A DNA stretch of 30,852 bases from Planctomycetota bacterium (GTDB taxonomy: Bacteria; Planctomycetota; Phycisphaerae; WQYP01), in NCBI GenBank assembly GCA_021799715.1, contig JAJYZY010000007.1, forward strand, positions 1 through 30,852, written 5' to 3'. Of the stretch, positions 1 through 8,324 are shown piece after piece. A program made the translations under genes and the position numbers. The notes beneath the pieces were generated by a model. It saw nothing but the letters and a program-made list of their open reading frames with translations. It searched no databases and was not told the DNA's origin. Each line of letters opens with the position of its first letter. Positions within the stretch are counted from its first letter, which is position 1.

Positions 1-279
1 CGCCCGTTCCGCCGCGTTGTTGGTCCCGTCTACTGCATCTTCCCAGAGAAAGACCGTCAATTCCTTTTCATGTTTCCGCAACCGTGCGGCCAGACGATTC
101 GCATGGGGTTCTTCCAACTCGTAGCACCGTGCACGATAATGACTCAATTCTCCCATACGCTTGTCATGTTGTTTGATAAAATAATTAAACCGCCTGGCCA
201 GATCGCAGCATCGCGCCACGCTGGCCGTCTGATTCCCGGCGCGCCGGGACACTTCACCATCCATGGTGAAACCAAGCAT
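1..279 (-). pseudogene. IS66-family transposase, C-terminal fragment, running off the left edge
   Basis: The minus strand is open from an ATG at 279 (or a second in-frame ATG at 264) to the window edge, 93 codons with no stop. The translation contains FIKQHDKRMGEL, then LRKHEKELTVFL, then DGTNNAAERA at the edge. The TNNxAER signature close to the C-terminal end of the catalytic domain, preceded by a helical stretch rich in Lys, Arg and Glu, is typical of IS66-type DDE transposases. Those proteins are normally about 450-550 residues, with roughly 350 residues before this motif. Here an in-frame TAA lies a short way upstream of the first ATG, so the N-terminal and catalytic parts are missing. 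I read it as a truncated remnant; an intact copy is not possible on the visible side. The part beyond base 1 cannot be seen. Its neighbour is a broken recombinase, so the left end looks like decayed mobile DNA. Confidence 0.7.
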
Positions 280-310
280 AACACCGATTACCCCATCGCG
301 CCAGTGCCGT

Positions 311-727
<417 letters not shown>

Positions 728-837
728 GTTTTTGCGAACCGCCGGTTATCTGTCGGCAGCCGTTCGCAATTCCAATCTTTGTATCCGCCCCGGCGGTTTG
801 ATGCAACTGTTTGGCGGCTCTAAAAAGCTCAATATAT

Positions 838-866
838 TTGACCTGTTGTGCCAATAACGGAATAAT
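838..866 (+). promoter_or_regulatory. Candidate sigma-70-type promoter for the rhomboid gene
   Basis: TTGACC at 838-843 and AATAAT at 861-866 are separated by 17 bases, and the gene starts at 910 after a CAGAGG ribosome binding motif. The spacing and position fit a housekeeping promoter. No transcript evidence is available from sequence alone. Confidence 0.45.
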
Positions 867-909
867 AAGGGCTTCTTTGGCGGATATGCGGGTTGGTCCA
901 GAGGCATAG

Positions 910-2088
910 ATGATCCCGATAGGTACAGATGCACCCCGGCGGCGCACACCATGGATGAATTGGGCCATCATTGCGCTGTGTTTTATCATCTATTTCATTT
1001 CCCATCCGGACAATCCCAATGCCCATTATCTGGGGGTGAACTCCGGATGGGGTAAGTTTCTGCTGTGGCGGCAGCACCTGCATTTGTATCAGTTTGTCAC
1101 CTATCTGTTTCTCCATGCCAATATCATGCACATACTGGGAAACATGCTGTTTTTATGGGTCTTTGGTGATGTCGTCAACGAACGCCTGGGCCACATTCCT
1201 TATTTATTGTTTTTCCTGGCCGGAGGAATTTTTGCCGGGGTCGGACAGGTGTTAACTTCCGGAGCGCCAACGCTGGGGGCTTCGGGTGCCATTGCGGCCG
1301 TGGCGGGCATGTTTCTGGTGCTGGCTCCGCTGACCAATATTCGCGTCTGGTTTTTCTTTTTCATATTCAACGTGCCGAGCCTGTTATTTGTCCTCTTTGA
1401 AATTGTCACGTTTGATCTTGCCGGGGAAATATTTCCCGGACGCAATGATGATGTCGCCCATTTTGCCCACCTGACGGGCTACACCACCGGCTTTACCGTG
1501 GGAATTATCCTTCTGGCCCTGCGACTGGTGCCGCGCGATCAATCCGACTTGCCGGCATTGCTCAATCGCTGGCGGCGCAGACACGTGTACCGCTCCATGG
1601 TGGCTGCCGGATTTAATCCTTTTGCCGGCGCAGCATCGGGCGGAAGCATTGTCCGGCCCGACGGCCCCATGCCGTTACGTTCGGATTCTCCCGATTATTC
1701 TCGCTGCCAGGAGTTGCGAAATCGCATTACCGAATTGCGGAAAGATCATCAACTCTCGGAGGCCGCCAATGTATATCTGGAGTTGAAAAAACTGGATCCC
1801 GGGCACGTTCTGGCGGCGCAAACCCAGTTGGATATTGCCAACCAACTCATGGCGGCCGGACATTATCCGCAGGCGGCCAATGCGTATGAAGATTACCTGA
1901 AGTACTACGGCACCGGCACCAACTGCGATCAGGTGCAGTTGGTGCTGGCATTGATTTACACCCGTTATTTTATCAATCGCAACCGGGCCATAGATCTGTT
2001 TCAAAAAGCGTTGCCCAAACTGCATGACGGCACGCAGCGCGACATGGCGCAAAAGGAACTCGCCGCCCTCAAAGCCATCAAGGCCTGA
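910..2088 (+). CDS. Rhomboid-family intramembrane serine protease with C-terminal TPR-like region
   Basis: This is a predicted intramembrane protease that cleaves transmembrane substrates in the cytoplasmic membrane. The catalytic serine lies in GASG (Ser125) and the partner histidine in HFAHLTG (His187). HILGNM (His74, Asn78) supplies the residues that form the oxyanion site in rhomboids. Several hydrophobic helices cover residues about 15-205. Residues about 260-390 are hydrophilic and helical, with repeated pairs such as NVYLELKKLDPG and QAANAYEDYLKYY, like tetratricopeptide repeats. The tail makes the protein longer (392 residues) than a minimal rhomboid core and could bind substrates or partners. 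The start is supported by AGAGG 7 bases upstream. It ends 3 bases from the stop of the convergent CNNM gene. The protease call is firm; the substrate is unknown. Confidence 0.93.
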   Translation: MIPIGTDAPRRRTPWMNWAIIALCFIIYFISHPDNPNAHYLGVNSGWGKFLLWRQHLHLYQFVTYLFLHANIMHILGNMLFLWVFGDVVNERLGHIPYLLFFLAGGIFAGVGQVLTSGAPTLGASGAIAAVAGMFLVLAPLTNIRVWFFFFIFNVPSLLFVLFEIVTFDLAGEIFPGRNDDVAHFAHLTGYTTGFTVGIILLALRLVPRDQSDLPALLNRWRRRHVYRSMVAAGFNPFAGAASGGSIVRPDGPMPLRSDSPDYSRCQELRNRITELRKDHQLSEAANVYLELKKLDPGHVLAAQTQLDIANQLMAAGHYPQAANAYEDYLKYYGTGTNCDQVQLVLALIYTRYFINRNRAIDLFQKALPKLHDGTQRDMAQKELAALKAIKA

Positions 2089-2091
2089 ACG

Positions 2092-3132
2092 TCACCAGCT
2101 TTGCAGTTCACCGATGAGTTCTTCCACCAGATCCTTCATGGTCACCAGACCGACAGGATGCCCCTGCCGATTGACCACAATGGCAATCGTGTGATGCGCG
2201 GATTGCATAAGCGTGATGGCGGAACGCACGGATTGTTCCGGAAACAGGGTAATCGGCTGCTTGAGTTTGCTCTTGATATTAAAGCCATCTTTCTGCGCCA
2301 GCATATCCACCACGGATATTACGCCGAGAACATCTTCCGTGCTGCGCCCCAGTACCGGCAGGCGGGAAACATGATACCGCCGTACCAGGGCCAGAAACCC
2401 CACGCGGCTGATGGTCTGCGGAATGCCAATGACCCGATTCCATGGCACCATCACATCTCCCACCACCACATGCGCCATGCGCAACGCGCGGGTTATCAAA
2501 TCCCGCTGCGTGTCGCTGATCAGTCCGGTAGCGGAAGACTCTTCCGCAAAGCGCAGCACCGCCGGTGCCGATCCGGTTTTTGCATCACCCGGACGAAATA
2601 GCCGCAGGGCCAGAATATTCAGCAGCAGCAGCAGGGGCAGCAATGGAACAACGGTAATAATCCGAAGAGCGGACTTTAGAAATCCCACGAGGCGATACGT
2701 CCATTGATCGGCGTGAATCATGAACATGTCTTTGGGAATAATTTCCGCAAACAAAAGCATGAAGGGTGTAAGTAGAAAAGCCAGCACCAGCAGTTGGAGT
2801 TGATCCGGAACATGGGCGTAGCGCAATAGCACCGTGGCCCCGGCTGAAACTACAAAGTTGCAGATATTCTGCCAGATCAGCAAACCGGCCAGCACGGCGG
2901 ATGGTTCGCGCAGCCAGCGCTCAATTTGCAGGGCCGCCGGATCTTTTCGCCATGATCGCAACTGCAGGCGGAGCCGCGAAACGGTGTAAAGACCGGTTTC
3001 CATTCCGCTGAAAATCATGGACCCGAGCAATCCGAGAATGGCCAGAATCACCCACGGCCAGATTGCCGCCAACCGCGGTATCACCCATGCCAATGCCCCG
3101 CCATGGGCTGCAAAATATAAAGCCCGGATCAT
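2092..3132 (-). CDS. CNNM/CBS-domain membrane protein (HlyC/CorC-type, short form)
   Basis: This 346-residue protein has an N-terminal CNNM (DUF21) transmembrane domain with helices at about 18-45, 95-115, 120-140 and 160-180, and the family phrase FSGMETGLYTV. It is followed by a pair of CBS domains containing VGDVMVPWNRV, SRLPVLGR and a final DLVEELIGEL. It stops right after the second CBS domain and lacks the C-terminal CorC_HlyC domain of its upstream neighbour. Family members are linked to Mg2+ or Co2+ efflux and divalent-cation homeostasis; older annotations call them hemolysins. The ATG overlaps the upstream gene's TGA (ATGA) and has GAGGGG just upstream, so the two genes are probably translationally coupled. 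A heteromeric complex with the neighbour is a reasonable inference. Confidence 0.88.
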   Translation of the reverse strand: MIRALYFAAHGGALAWVIPRLAAIWPWVILAILGLLGSMIFSGMETGLYTVSRLRLQLRSWRKDPAALQIERWLREPSAVLAGLLIWQNICNFVVSAGATVLLRYAHVPDQLQLLVLAFLLTPFMLLFAEIIPKDMFMIHADQWTYRLVGFLKSALRIITVVPLLPLLLLLNILALRLFRPGDAKTGSAPAVLRFAEESSATGLISDTQRDLITRALRMAHVVVGDVMVPWNRVIGIPQTISRVGFLALVRRYHVSRLPVLGRSTEDVLGVISVVDMLAQKDGFNIKSKLKQPITLFPEQSVRSAITLMQSAHHTIAIVVNRQGHPVGLVTMKDLVEELIGELQSW

Positions 3133-4490
3133 AGCCGCCCCTCTGGATGTGGTGGATCGTTGTTTTGGCCTTGAGAAGAATCGTTGGCCTGATCGCGCAG
3201 GATAATTTTTACCTGCTCCACCCTTCGTCCGCGCATGGATTCAACCGTTAATTGCAGGTGGTCCAGTGATACCACGTCACCGGGACGCGGCACACGATTA
3301 AGCTGCGCGTAAATAAGTCCGCCCACCGTGGAAATATGCGGGGCTTTTACCGGATCGCCGAAAAGTTCGCCGCATTCAATGAGTGATAAATCACCGGAGA
3401 CTATAAATTCATCCGGGGCAATCTGTTTAACGGGAATTTTAACTGGATCATTGGGTTCATAAATCTCCCCGATAAGTTGCTCGACAACATCTTCCAGGGC
3501 GATCATCCCGGCGATGCCGCCATACTCATCCACCGCCATCGCCATTTGAATGTGCTTTTCCCGGAAACCCGCCAGCAGCCGATCCAGTGTCTGCAATTCC
3601 GGCACAAAATAAACCGGCCGCAAAAGTGTTGTCAGCGCCGCGGATGTGGCGGGTGTTTCAAGCAGAAACGTCTTGGCGTAAATGACCCCCAGAACGTTAT
3701 CAATATCACGATCATAAACCGGGATTTTGGAAAGGTGGCTGCGTTCAATAAGCTCACCAAGTTCGGACATGGGCCGCTGGATATTAAATGCCACCATATC
3801 CACCCGGGGCACCATCACATGGCGCACTCGGATTTCCCGCAACCACAGCACCTGCTGCAGCACCTGATTTTCCGCAACATCAATAACGCCCTGATCCCGG
3901 CTCATCAACAGCAGTTCACGCAATTCCACCAGCGATAAATTGGGGCCGGCCTTGCGACCCAGCAGGCGATGCGAAGGATTGATCAATACCCGTTCAATGA
4001 GGTTTAATGCCGGACTGGCCGCGCGCATCAGTATTGTCATCGGACCCGCCGCCAGCGGTGCCAAATACCGGTTGAATCGCCGGGCGAAAATCTTGGGCAT
4101 CAATTCGCCGAAGTACGCGACAATCAGTACCGGCACAAGACTCAAAGCGATAACCGCGAGATGGCCATAATGACGGTTAAGGCGTTGCAGCAGGATGGTG
4201 CTAAGCACAAATATGAGAATGGTACACGCCATATTGACCAGCAGTATCAGCACCAGCAGCGGCCGCCCGCGTTCACGCAACGCCGCCGCCATGATTTGTC
4301 CGCGTTTACCGCTGTGTTTGAATTGATACAGTTCATGCCGGGTCAGCGAAAAAAACACCGTCTCCACACCGGCAAATACAGCCGCGATAGCCAGCATTGC
4401 CAGCATGGGCAGCAGAAGGTCAATGTTGTGTATGAAAAACGCCGCCATGGTCCGTCCCGCTCCGGCCAGCACGTTGACCGTGTCGATCAT
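3129..4490 (-). CDS. CNNM/CBS/CorC_HlyC-domain membrane protein (full-length form)
   Basis: The protein carries the full architecture of the HlyC/CorC family. A CNNM membrane domain covers about the first 190 residues, including the FAGVETVFFSLTRHEL phrase. It is followed by tandem CBS domains (RHVMVPRVDMVAF, SKIPVYDRDIDNVLGVIY and DEYGGIAGMIALEDVVEQL) and a C-terminal CorC_HlyC domain of about 80 residues (DEFIVSGDLSL, ISTVGGLIYAQLNRVPRPGD). CBS pairs usually bind adenine nucleotides and gate the transport domain. The likely role is divalent metal (Mg/Co) homeostasis at the cytoplasmic membrane. The frame also allows a TTG start at 4517 without a visible ribosome binding site; I prefer ATG at 4490, although its GGAG motif is 14 bases away. 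It is first in a two-gene operon with the short paralogue. Confidence 0.88.
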   Translation of the reverse strand: MIDTVNVLAGAGRTMAAFFIHNIDLLLPMLAMLAIAAVFAGVETVFFSLTRHELYQFKHSGKRGQIMAAALRERGRPLLVLILLVNMACTILIFVLSTILLQRLNRHYGHLAVIALSLVPVLIVAYFGELMPKIFARRFNRYLAPLAAGPMTILMRAASPALNLIERVLINPSHRLLGRKAGPNLSLVELRELLLMSRDQGVIDVAENQVLQQVLWLREIRVRHVMVPRVDMVAFNIQRPMSELGELIERSHLSKIPVYDRDIDNVLGVIYAKTFLLETPATSAALTTLLRPVYFVPELQTLDRLLAGFREKHIQMAMAVDEYGGIAGMIALEDVVEQLIGEIYEPNDPVKIPVKQIAPDEFIVSGDLSLIECGELFGDPVKAPHISTVGGLIYAQLNRVPRPGDVVSLDHLQLTVESMRGRRVEQVKIILRDQANDSSQGQNNDPPHPEGRL

Positions 4491-4640
4491 CTTGTGCGTT
4501 AAAGCTCCGAATTGCAAGGCCCATTGGCGCGCCGCCGACGGTTCGTACCGCCAATCACCGCAAACCGCGCGGTTATCATGCTGCTATTGATTTCCGACGC
4601 CCGGTTGGCTGCACTGGCACACAAAAGTTAAAACCGGATT

Positions 4641-4659
4641 ATGCATGGCATTCATGCAT
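4641..4659. promoter_or_regulatory. Inverted repeat between divergent genes, possible operator
   Basis: ATGCATG and CATGCAT form a perfect 7-base inverted repeat around GCATT. It lies in the 216-base gap between the divergent CNNM operon and the lipoprotein gene, where a dimeric regulator could act on both. No regulator is visible nearby and the repeat is short. Confidence 0.3.
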
Positions 4660-4706
4660 CGTTAATATCTCATGGTTATCCTCTAAGCGCGGTTTTTGAT
4701 TGTTGA

Positions 4707-6374
4707 ATGGAACATTGCGTGCGGTGGTTTTGCTTGTTGCTGCGATCATTCATCCTCCCGGCCCGTGTTGCGCGCTATAGCCTCGTGGGGATACTGTTGT
4801 TGTTTCTGGGCGCAGTGTGCGGATGTGCCGCCCCCGACACCGCATCACAACTGGTGCTCCGGCAAAATAAACTTCTGGGGATATTGCAAAATGTTTCCGA
4901 CGCCTCCGACCGGCGAAAAAGGGCGGATCGGCATTTGCTGAAAATCATGGCACCCGACAACCCAGCCCGGCTGACCGCACTGGTGCGCGTGGTGCAGGGT
5001 TATGGCCAGGCCCCGACGATGAAGATATATGCCATGGATCAGCTCATGACGGCGGACAAGCTTCTGGGAATCGCGGTCCTGGCGCGGCAGCTTCCGCGTT
5101 TTCAGCATTGGCGCGTATTGAGCCATGCCTGTGCCCTGGCGCGGGCCACCGGAAATCCCGCCATGTTGGACCCATTGATTCTTTCGCTCAATCGCCCGGC
5201 ACGGCGTTTTGCTATTCCACAACGCCCCGAATCCCTGGCAATTCGCTCTTTGTTCCCCGAAGGTCTGCGGCGTTGCCTGGCGGAGAAGCTCATCGCGGGA
5301 CACACTCTGAATGCTCGCCTGGCGGCTCTGAGTGTGTTGTATTATCTGCAATCCCGCAAAGAGTTGTATTCATTAATCATGAAGCAGGGACATGCACCTG
5401 ACGCATTGATGTCCGCCCTTCATTGGTATGCGCGAAAGTTCGGTTACGTTCCACATACCGCAGAACAAGTGGCTTGGATTGAGGAATTATTTGCCGGCCG
5501 GTTTTCAAGGCTGGTCCAATTGGCCCAATTGCACTGTCGCTTTGTGCCGCCGGCGGGAAGACACCGGCTGGCGGCGGCATGCAAATCCGTAACTGCCGGT
5601 AATCCCGCAAATAGGCCGTCGTCGCGGGCTGCTACATCGGGCTTAAAATCTCATCGCGGCAATATCCGCGCCGGGACGTGCATGCCGGACGGAATTCCGC
5701 CACGACTTATTGGCCTGCTGGCCATGCTGGCCAATCCGCAACTCTTTGTGCCGCGCCAAAACTTGATTGCCATTGTGCAGCGCGATTATGCCTCCCGTCG
5801 GCATATCCGCCGGCCGGGCCCATATCCGGGATCTCCCGATAATCCTAATCCTTCATGGGCCGACAATGCGGGAAAATTATCCTATTGCGATTTGTTGCTG
5901 GTGCAAACGCTTTATTCGGCACTGGCGCGCCGTTATTTCCGCGCGGAACTTACGCAACTGGGCAGACGATCTCGGCACAACACCAGAGCGGAGGAAGGTG
6001 GATTGATCCAATTGCCGGCTATTGATCGGCCAAGCGGCCACACAATGCCGCGCTTGCGCCTCAAAGATTACAGATCATTGCGGCACATTAACAGCGGCGT
6101 CTACATGACCGGTCCGGCGCTGATGTTGGACACACCATCGGGATTGGCACAATATATTTTCCATTTTCAGAAAATGGATAATCAACGGTACACCGGCCCC
6201 GCTCCCGGTGATCTGCGCTATGTCCGCGCCGCGCGCTGCGTGGTGGTGATATTCACATCCCTGAGCCGATACAGCTTTGATGCCACCGCGGATTTTCCGG
6301 ACGGGGCGGTCTTGGATTTGGGCGTGTTTTCAAAAAGCCGTACTGCACGGTTCGCAAGCCATGACTGGCCATAA
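4707..6374 (+). CDS. Predicted lipoprotein of unknown function
   Basis: I do not recognise the family. The N-terminus has basic residues and a hydrophobic stretch (about 24-37) ending in AVCGC, a lipobox-like site with Cys40 as the likely lipidated residue, so the protein is probably anchored to a membrane outside the cytoplasm. Residues about 50-290 are mostly short amphipathic helices, such as LTALVRVVQGYGQAP, LLGIAVLARQLP and LNARLAALSVLYYL, which suggests HEAT- or TPR-like helical repeats. A loop rich in Ser, Arg and Gly (about 295-330) is followed by a second helical block and a more beta-rich C-terminal part ending near 555. No clear ribosome binding site precedes ATG 4707. It stands alone on the plus strand, divergent from the CNNM operon. 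Confidence 0.7.
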   Translation: MEHCVRWFCLLLRSFILPARVARYSLVGILLLFLGAVCGCAAPDTASQLVLRQNKLLGILQNVSDASDRRKRADRHLLKIMAPDNPARLTALVRVVQGYGQAPTMKIYAMDQLMTADKLLGIAVLARQLPRFQHWRVLSHACALARATGNPAMLDPLILSLNRPARRFAIPQRPESLAIRSLFPEGLRRCLAEKLIAGHTLNARLAALSVLYYLQSRKELYSLIMKQGHAPDALMSALHWYARKFGYVPHTAEQVAWIEELFAGRFSRLVQLAQLHCRFVPPAGRHRLAAACKSVTAGNPANRPSSRAATSGLKSHRGNIRAGTCMPDGIPPRLIGLLAMLANPQLFVPRQNLIAIVQRDYASRRHIRRPGPYPGSPDNPNPSWADNAGKLSYCDLLLVQTLYSALARRYFRAELTQLGRRSRHNTRAEEGGLIQLPAIDRPSGHTMPRLRLKDYRSLRHINSGVYMTGPALMLDTPSGLAQYIFHFQKMDNQRYTGPAPGDLRYVRAARCVVVIFTSLSRYSFDATADFPDGAVLDLGVFSKSRTARFASHDWP

Positions 6375-7018
6375 CGGGTTCGTAACATTGCGGCTCAATG
6401 ATCAGTCCCGGTGCGCAATCAACTTCGTGCTATCGTTTGCGACTCCAGCGAAACGGCCGCGGGTTTCCACCGGGCGGCGTAGGCGCAGGCCAACAACAAA
6501 GCGCATTGGGACCTTTCAGGCTCATGCCGTCGGTCCCCGGGGCGTGCTTGGAAAATACCCTCGTTCTGAACCGCAGATTCCGCGGATGTTCGCAGATCAT
6601 GGTTGTCAAAACGCCGGTACAATTGCCGTTCGAGGTTATTGCGATATGCTGCCTCCATCAACCAAACTGGTGGGCGATGATTCCCGTCCCAACTGCCCAA
6701 CCAATCGCCGGATCACATCCCATCTGCGCCCATCGACGTCATCAGCGGTACCGTCCGCCTTCTTTCGCGCCGGCAGATTCTGTCGCAGCAACGAACACGA
6801 TTGCAATGCCGCGGAGACGGCCATGTACGAACCGAAAACAATGGACAGCCCGGCCCGGTGTTATAGAACCCCGAACTAACGCCGGTTATGTATCGTCGCC
6901 GTGGTTGAGTCCCTTTTGCATTCTTATTTAGATTTGTCACCCCAGGCCCGAACGTGGTGGCGAAACGCTAAGAATCAAACTATACTCGCGGGCTAGAATG
7001 AACAGGATAAATCAGATC
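6375..7018. other. Intergenic stretch without a convincing gene
   Basis: About 640 bases lie between the lipoprotein and the dehydrogenase. The open frames here have no family signature, are rich in Arg and Pro, and lack ribosome binding sites. The stretch contains one copy of the dispersed repeat (6411-6479) and a TATACT box at 6981-6986 that could be the -10 of the dehydrogenase promoter, without a good -35. Confidence 0.5.
6411..6479 (+). repeat. Dispersed repeat, copy A
   Basis: Read on the plus strand, this segment begins GTGCGCAATCAACT and continues through CTCCAGCGAAACGGCCGCGG to a GGTTTCCACCG core. It aligns along about 60 bases with segments at 9641-9699 and 30571-30634 read on the minus strand. 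By eye it matches them at roughly 70 percent of positions. Copies A and B share an open frame reading SFATPA-x-RPRV, so an ancient coding origin is possible. Confidence 0.55.
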
Positions 7019-7945
7019 ATGAATCATATCATTGTTGTCACCGAGGGACTTGAAGCGGTGCCCTTCGCCTGGTTGAAACAGCACGCGACGGTTCGTGAAA
7101 TATCATATAAAGACCGCCCCGCGCTCAATGCCGCGCTCGCCGATGCTGAGGGTCTTATTGTCCGCACGTATACACAGGTTAACGCGGATCTTCTTGCCGG
7201 GGCGGCAAAACTGCGGGTCGTTGGACGGGCCGGGGTTGGATTGGAAAATATTGATCAGGACGCCTGCGCCGGCCGCGGCATTCAGGTTATCTCCACTCCG
7301 CAGGCCAATACGCACGCGGTTGTGGAATATGTGTTTAATCTTATTTTTACACTTGCCCGGCCCGTGGTAAACCTCAAGACTCCCATTTCCGCGGATGAAT
7401 TTCACCGTTTTCGCAAAACCAGTCGCGGCCTGGAATTGCATGGCAAAACCTTGGGCATTCTGGGCATGGGCCGCATTGGCCGGGCCGTGGCGCGCGTGGC
7501 CCACGCCTTTGGCATGAATATCATCTACAACGATGTCGTGAATGTGGCCGCGCATGTTGATGTTCCGGCGCAAAGCGTGGAAAAGCCGGAGTTGTATCGC
7601 CGCTGCGATATATTGACGGTTCATGTCAGCCATCGTCCCGGCAACGCGGGAATGATCAACCGCGATGTGTTCGATCTGATGGGGAAACAGGCCATCATAG
7701 TTAATACGGCGCGCGGCGAAGTGATTGATGCGCACGCCCTGGAGGAAGCTTTGAGATCGGGCAAAATCGGCGGAGCGGCTTTGGATGTTCACGAACCCGA
7801 GCCGCCGGGTGCCGATTATCCGCTTTGGGGCGCGCCCAACCTGATTTTCGCGCCCCATCTGGCCGCGCGCACCCAAGGTGCCATGGACGCCATGAGTTGG
7901 GTCGCCCGTGATGTTGTGGAATATCTGAATTCACATGGCTCGTAA
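7019..7945 (+). CDS. D-2-hydroxyacid dehydrogenase (phosphoglycerate dehydrogenase-like, no ACT domain)
   Basis: This is a cytoplasmic NAD(P)-dependent oxidoreductase that interconverts a D-2-hydroxyacid and a 2-oxoacid. The Rossmann motif GMGRIG follows KTLGIL near residue 145. The family triad is present: Arg in NTARGEV, Glu in DVHEPEP (the second Glu) and His in APHLAART, with the family's usual spacing. VGRAGVGLENID is the standard substrate-loop phrase of the phosphoglycerate and glyoxylate reductase group. At about 309 residues it lacks the C-terminal regulatory domains of long SerA enzymes, so 3-phosphoglycerate is only one candidate substrate. I chose ATG 7019, with AGGA 11 bases upstream; an in-frame ATG at 6998 has a poorer context. 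It appears monocistronic. Confidence 0.88.
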   Translation: MNHIIVVTEGLEAVPFAWLKQHATVREISYKDRPALNAALADAEGLIVRTYTQVNADLLAGAAKLRVVGRAGVGLENIDQDACAGRGIQVISTPQANTHAVVEYVFNLIFTLARPVVNLKTPISADEFHRFRKTSRGLELHGKTLGILGMGRIGRAVARVAHAFGMNIIYNDVVNVAAHVDVPAQSVEKPELYRRCDILTVHVSHRPGNAGMINRDVFDLMGKQAIIVNTARGEVIDAHALEEALRSGKIGGAALDVHEPEPPGADYPLWGAPNLIFAPHLAARTQGAMDAMSWVARDVVEYLNSHGS

Positions 7946-8324
7946 GCGCCATATTCCGCCGCGTGCAATCAGTTTTGTCCGGGCCGATCAATTGCACGCC
8001 GACAATATATTCAGCAAGAAATGGCCCGCCCCAAAACCGGGAACGCCGGGCGGTTATGACCGCCGCCAGCGGCGTCCAGGGCCTGCCACCAGAGCGTGTG
8101 AATAACTCTCCCGAAAACAATCGCCCGTGCTGTGCATGGGCGTGGAACAGGTGGTGCACCCGCTCGCATGCGGGGCCGTCCGGCGGTATTCTATGCCGGT
8201 GCGCAAGAATAGGTGAATCGGGCTTGGGCGCACAGGTTCTCTGGAATGAAAGCATCCGCGCTACGGGACAACGTGCGGGTAGCTGGGCAAGGAAGTGGGC
8301 ACGAGCCAAAAGAAGGATTTCCTC
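7946..8324. other. Intergenic stretch without a convincing gene
   Basis: About 380 bases separate the dehydrogenase from the glycosyltransferase. Open frames on both strands are compositionally poor and carry no motif. A small hairpin, GGCGGT-TATG-ACCGCC, lies near 8051-8066 without a following T-run. I see no promoter worth naming. Confidence 0.45.

Noticed and set aside
6277..6879. 200-codon open frame after the lipoprotein
   Set aside because: Rich in Arg, Pro and Ser, overlaps the lipoprotein 3' end and other frames, no ribosome binding site and no motif.
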